From NCBI GenBank assembly GCA_008973525.1, contig WACJ01000524.1, forward strand, positions 930,001 through 994,000: a DNA stretch of 64,000 nucleotides, written 5' to 3'. Numbering within the stretch: the stretch's first letter is position 1; the number at the start of each line of letters is the position of its first letter. Positions 60,990 through 64,000 of this stretch are shown here, one piece after another. The position numbers and the translations under genes are program-made. Origin of the DNA: Stenopsyche tienmushanensis. Its lineage: Eukaryota > Arthropoda > Insecta > Trichoptera > Stenopsychidae. The notes beneath the pieces were generated by a model. That model was not told where the DNA came from. It was given only the letters and a program-made list of their open reading frames with translations, and ran no database searches.

Positions 60990-61221
60990 CCACACTCAAC
61001 GCTTTTATTTGGACTACATCGATAAAAGCTACTGTAAATTAAATTAGCAACGTTTGCTCCGACGATTACCATACACGATATAATTTTAACATCATGGTAT
61101 TCGTACAAATCTACATTATGCGTAAATTCATACGTTAAAGTGATTAGCTATTTCTTTCATGCGACATAAACCCTGTTAGAGCTTGAAAAATAAAAGATCT
61201 TACTTTTGGATTGGCTCTGGT
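60990..61221 (-). other. Possible exons of an unknown minus-strand gene
   Basis: At 61204-61221 an 18-base segment (ACCAGAGCCAATCCAAAA) is framed by a strong acceptor (TTTTCTTTTGCAG) and a donor (GTAAGATC). Downstream, near 61135-60990, a frame reads TYEFTHNVDLYEYHDVKIIS and ends SPNKSVECGDEI before TAA. The frame is clean, but no convincing acceptor joins the two. No family was recognised. Confidence 0.2.
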
Positions 61222-61424
61222 CTGCAAAAGAAAACAAAACATACTTTAACAAAGCATACATATGAAGGATACACAAACAAAATTAATTTCATTTGCTATA
61301 ATCGCTCAATATATTGTTTATCGACCTGTGTACACGTAACATACTGAAGCCTTTTTTTAATATTGACCATATCCAAAATTGATGTATAGTGTAGCGATAC
61401 TGATCTTCTCGTAAATATTTGACG

Positions 61425-61697
61425 ATGTCGGTAATGGAACGATCATATGGGGGGGCTCCATCGGAGAATTCGCCCCCCTCAGTACACGGCGCAATTTGCT
61501 TTTACATAATTAGACAAGCGCCGCAGTGGAACACTGCTGTGGTTATCAGAAGCCCATTATCTATTCGTGTGGTGTTGTGGTGGTTATTTTGTGGTCAGTT
61601 GATTTACGATTACGAAAGTACTAAAAGGAAGGCAGAAAACTACGATCGTTATGTCGAAAAAAGAAAACAAGGATATGCATTAGGCCAATTGGATTAA
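61425..61697 (+). CDS. Possible 90-residue small membrane protein
   Basis: An ATG frame encodes an N-terminus rich in Ser/Pro (SYGGAPSENSPPSVHG), one likely membrane segment (SIRVVLWWLFCGQLIY) and a charged tail (STKRKAENYDRYVEKRKQGY). The base composition is higher in G/C than the surroundings, and the residue pattern looks like a single-pass organelle or ER protein. I could not place it in a family; it may be one exon of a larger gene. Confidence 0.35.
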   Translation: MSVMERSYGGAPSENSPPSVHGAICFYIIRQAPQWNTAVVIRSPLSIRVVLWWLFCGQLIYDYESTKRKAENYDRYVEKRKQGYALGQLD

Positions 61698-62552
61698 AGT
61701 AGTTCAAAGTAAAAAATACACACCGAAGCAATTAGATGCTTCTATGAAATTCAATGTGTTTTGTTCTATAAACATACTATAACTGAAAGGAAATGTTGGT
61801 AAAAATAAATATTTGCATTGCTCAAAACAATTCTTTAATGTTGAACATGGGTAATTTAATGCTTTCAACAAGTTTACGACTTCGTGGTGTTAATCCAATT
61901 TCTCATCATGTTACCCAAGTAAATGATCATGTATCCATTTATTTTGGAATGGGCGTAAGTCCTTCTTATTATTTTAACATCAACAGTCTTTTGTCATCCA
62001 GGAAAAAAGTCAATATTACCTTTTCAGAAGAATTTTCAACATTGATCAATATTTCTATTGCATGAACATCAACTTATCATCATCCAGTTTTTTTTTCCAT
62101 TCTGCCCTATTTTTCGCCAATTGTCATATTTAAAATAGTTCAACAGTTCGAAATATCTTCCTTCGCTTAAAACTTCTAATATTTCATCATAATTTCAGCA
62201 TAAGCAGCTTTTCTTGAATTGCTTGTATCCTCTGCTTTTATGAACATCTTTATTCGTCTGCCTATCAAAATCAAGTGATCCACTATCTGACACATTTATT
62301 CAGAATCCCATTCTCCAATCTGAAGATCATGCTCAAACGGTCCCTTTTCGTAATTAAATTGCTATGAATATAACAATGTGCAGTGTACAGTTAAAAAACA
62401 TTGTTATTATTGTAAAATTATTTGTTTATTTATACTTTTGATCGGCGTATTGAATACATTTTATGTCTCTAAAAAATACATATTATTAGTATACTTTGTT
62501 ACAATAATTTGAAAATAAATCAAAGGCCACGTAATGGGATCATGACACATGA

Positions 62553-62810
62553 ATGAACTCTGATAATAATGTCAAGTCTGGAATAAAAAGGCATAACCTT
62601 TTTCTGGCTCGAAAAGAATTATTGTCCTCTATACGTGAACAAATGCAGGAGGAAATTCGGAAAAACCTTGGAAAAAATCACAGCAAATTAGATCAACGCT
62701 ACAAGGGAGAGAAAGAAAATTTATTGCCAAAAGTTGCTTGTGATGCATCTGGCTGTATTTCCCGAATTAATATTAAAGCTCTTGGACTATCTAACTTATG
62801 TGCATAAATC
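62553..62810 (+). CDS. Possible 84-residue basic helical protein
   Basis: An ATG frame encodes a highly charged, probably helical protein (ARKELLSSIREQMQEEIRKN), then DQRYKGEKENLLPK and a short Cys-containing end. TATA-like and AATAAA elements are not clear. It could be a real small gene, a terminal exon or an old fragment. Function unknown. Confidence 0.25.
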
Positions 62811-63009
62811 TCATCGCATACAGTAATAAATTTTAAGGATAATAATGAAAGTTGTATAATGTTCACATCATTTTCTATTAAAACTAAGGGAGCAATCCCT
62901 TTAAACGCCTGAAAATGATAATCATATCATTTTAAAATTTTGACATAGTTTTACTACAACCCTAATGCTCTTTTTTTATATAGCAGCATTATGAGGTATT
63001 CCATTTTTT
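62811..63009. other. Intergenic, no gene seen
   Basis: Short AT-rich stretch with no recognised feature before the last TIR-repeat fragment. Confidence 0.35.
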
Positions 63010-63062
63010 AAAGCAATTTTTTTCTTTTCGGAACGCATATACCGCATAAAAAAGGTTTAAGT
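63010..63062 (+). mobile_element. TIR repeat family, right-end fragment (copy D)
   Basis: TTCGGAACGCATATACCGCA followed by AAAAAGGTTTAAGTGTAATT equals the right terminus of copies B and C. Nothing of the interior is present. It helps define the end of the family. Confidence 0.5.
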
Positions 63063-63137
63063 GTAATTACTTTATTTCACGCCGAATTTGCTAGAATGCT
63101 ATCCCGGCGCACTCTTGACTACTTGCTATAACTTCTG

Positions 63138-63177
63138 GTATACTGGAAAGAAGTTTTTTTTCTTCTTTCCAGTATAC
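63138..63177. repeat. 16-bp perfect hairpin with T8 loop
   Basis: GTATACTGGAAAGAAG (63138-63153), eight T, then CTTCTTTCCAGTATAC (63162-63177) form a perfect inverted repeat. It lies 75 bases after the copy D end. It could be a folded-back scrap of a DNA transposon. Confidence 0.85.
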
Positions 63178-64000
63178 TCTCAATATATTATACTTTCGAA
63201 ATATGCAAAAAAATATTTATTTTTTGGACACTGTAAAGGGATTGCCCCCCTAAACTTAAATATGCTCGAATTTCAATTCAAATTAAAAATAATTAGAGCT
63301 TCGTGAAACTATTATAACAGTGGTAAAATAAACGACCATTATAAATACAATTATAATAATGCAACCTTCATAATATACAGATTAAATTTTTGTCAATGTA
63401 CAAAATACAATTTCGGAGAAACAAACCTTTTTTTTGAAGGCCTTATATGACTTATCATAAATCTTATGTGACTTTTTTCCGTATAACCCTTTTTGTTTGC
63501 TATCTGCTCTTTAATATTTGTAATAGACTCGATCGATATCGATCACAACTCAAAAGATGATAAACGCATATTTTTATTTATTAATTCAAATAATACAAGT
63601 GGAATCGTAACGCCGGGAACGTCCCTAATGTATGGAAAGTTGTTGATAGCATCGTTTTTTAATAAAATTTTTCACACTGGATGGACATTCACTTCGTGAT
63701 TTTTCATGACCTGGGTCACTGTGATCGACAGAAATCTACGTTTAATGAGTCATAATAATATATCATGATATAGAATATCTTATCATATTAGTTGTTTATC
63801 ACAATCGACCTTGTGTTTATAATTAAAAGCGTTTTGAAAAATAAATTTTGATTAAAATGGAGTATTTAGGAAAGCGTGTTTTTAAAACTACTTTCTTGTG
63901 ATTTTTTTTCATGCCTTAATAATTATTTTTTCCGATATCTTATACATATATATTTAGTATGGAAAATTCGTTTTATTTTGATCGATTTCATAGATTAAGC
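63178..64000. other. Intergenic, no gene seen
   Basis: AT-rich sequence to the window edge. Short open frames at 63088-63306 and 63493-63699 carry no recognised motif. Confidence 0.35.

Noticed and set aside
1..64000. CRISPR arrays, bacterial operons, riboswitches or replication origins
   Set aside because: The window is spliced eukaryotic DNA. The repeats seen are dispersed mobile elements without regular spacing.

Overview
This window is eukaryotic, strongly AT-rich nuclear DNA, most likely from an arthropod and probably an insect. The evidence is a complete Lim3-type LIM-homeobox gene and a complete Phlpp-type phosphatase gene with ordinary GT-AG introns, several of them only 75-200 bases long, set among decayed mariner, hAT and pogo/Tigger-like transposons. 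There is no sign of bacterial gene organisation. The species was not identified.

Layout. At 0.2-1.4 kb lie a repeat with inverted ends and a pogo/Tigger scrap. At 3.1-4.9 kb, on the minus strand, is a probable small spliced gene for a roughly 105-residue membrane protein, with a decayed mariner bounded by perfect 20-bp inverted repeats inside its long intron. At 6.1-7.7 kb, plus strand, is a five-exon gene for a secreted CRISP-like protein: a CAP domain followed by a ten-cysteine C-terminal domain. From 8 to 18 kb are mostly mobile-element remains: a mariner N-terminus, two pogo/Tigger copies and a hAT element with target duplication. From 18.5 to 40.5 kb, plus strand, Phlpp is spread over seven coding exons (RA-like and PH regions, leucine-rich repeats, PP2C-like phosphatase, tail ending in a possible PDZ ligand); its introns hold mariners, a hAT end, a GC-richer island and SINEs. 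At 42.5-47.9 kb, minus strand, Lim3 has seven coding exons (two LIM domains, a homeodomain and the conserved Lhx3/4-type tail). It is convergent with Phlpp, and a GC-rich probable promoter lies at about 48.05-48.3 kb. From 48.3 to 64 kb are mostly transposon remains (hAT, mariner, SINE) plus a GC-richer patch at 60.3-61.7 kb with one or two possible small genes.

The recognised genes do not form one pathway. Lim3 is a transcription factor of motor-neuron and interneuron identity, Phlpp dephosphorylates AGC-family kinases such as Akt, and the CRISP-like protein is secreted. The most unusual points are the vertebrate-style CRISP architecture in a probable insect, the unlisted minus-strand small gene near 3-5 kb, an in-frame stop in Phlpp that is removed by a 75-base intron, two tRNA-derived SINE-like families, and a terminal-inverted-repeat family with at least four copies here.
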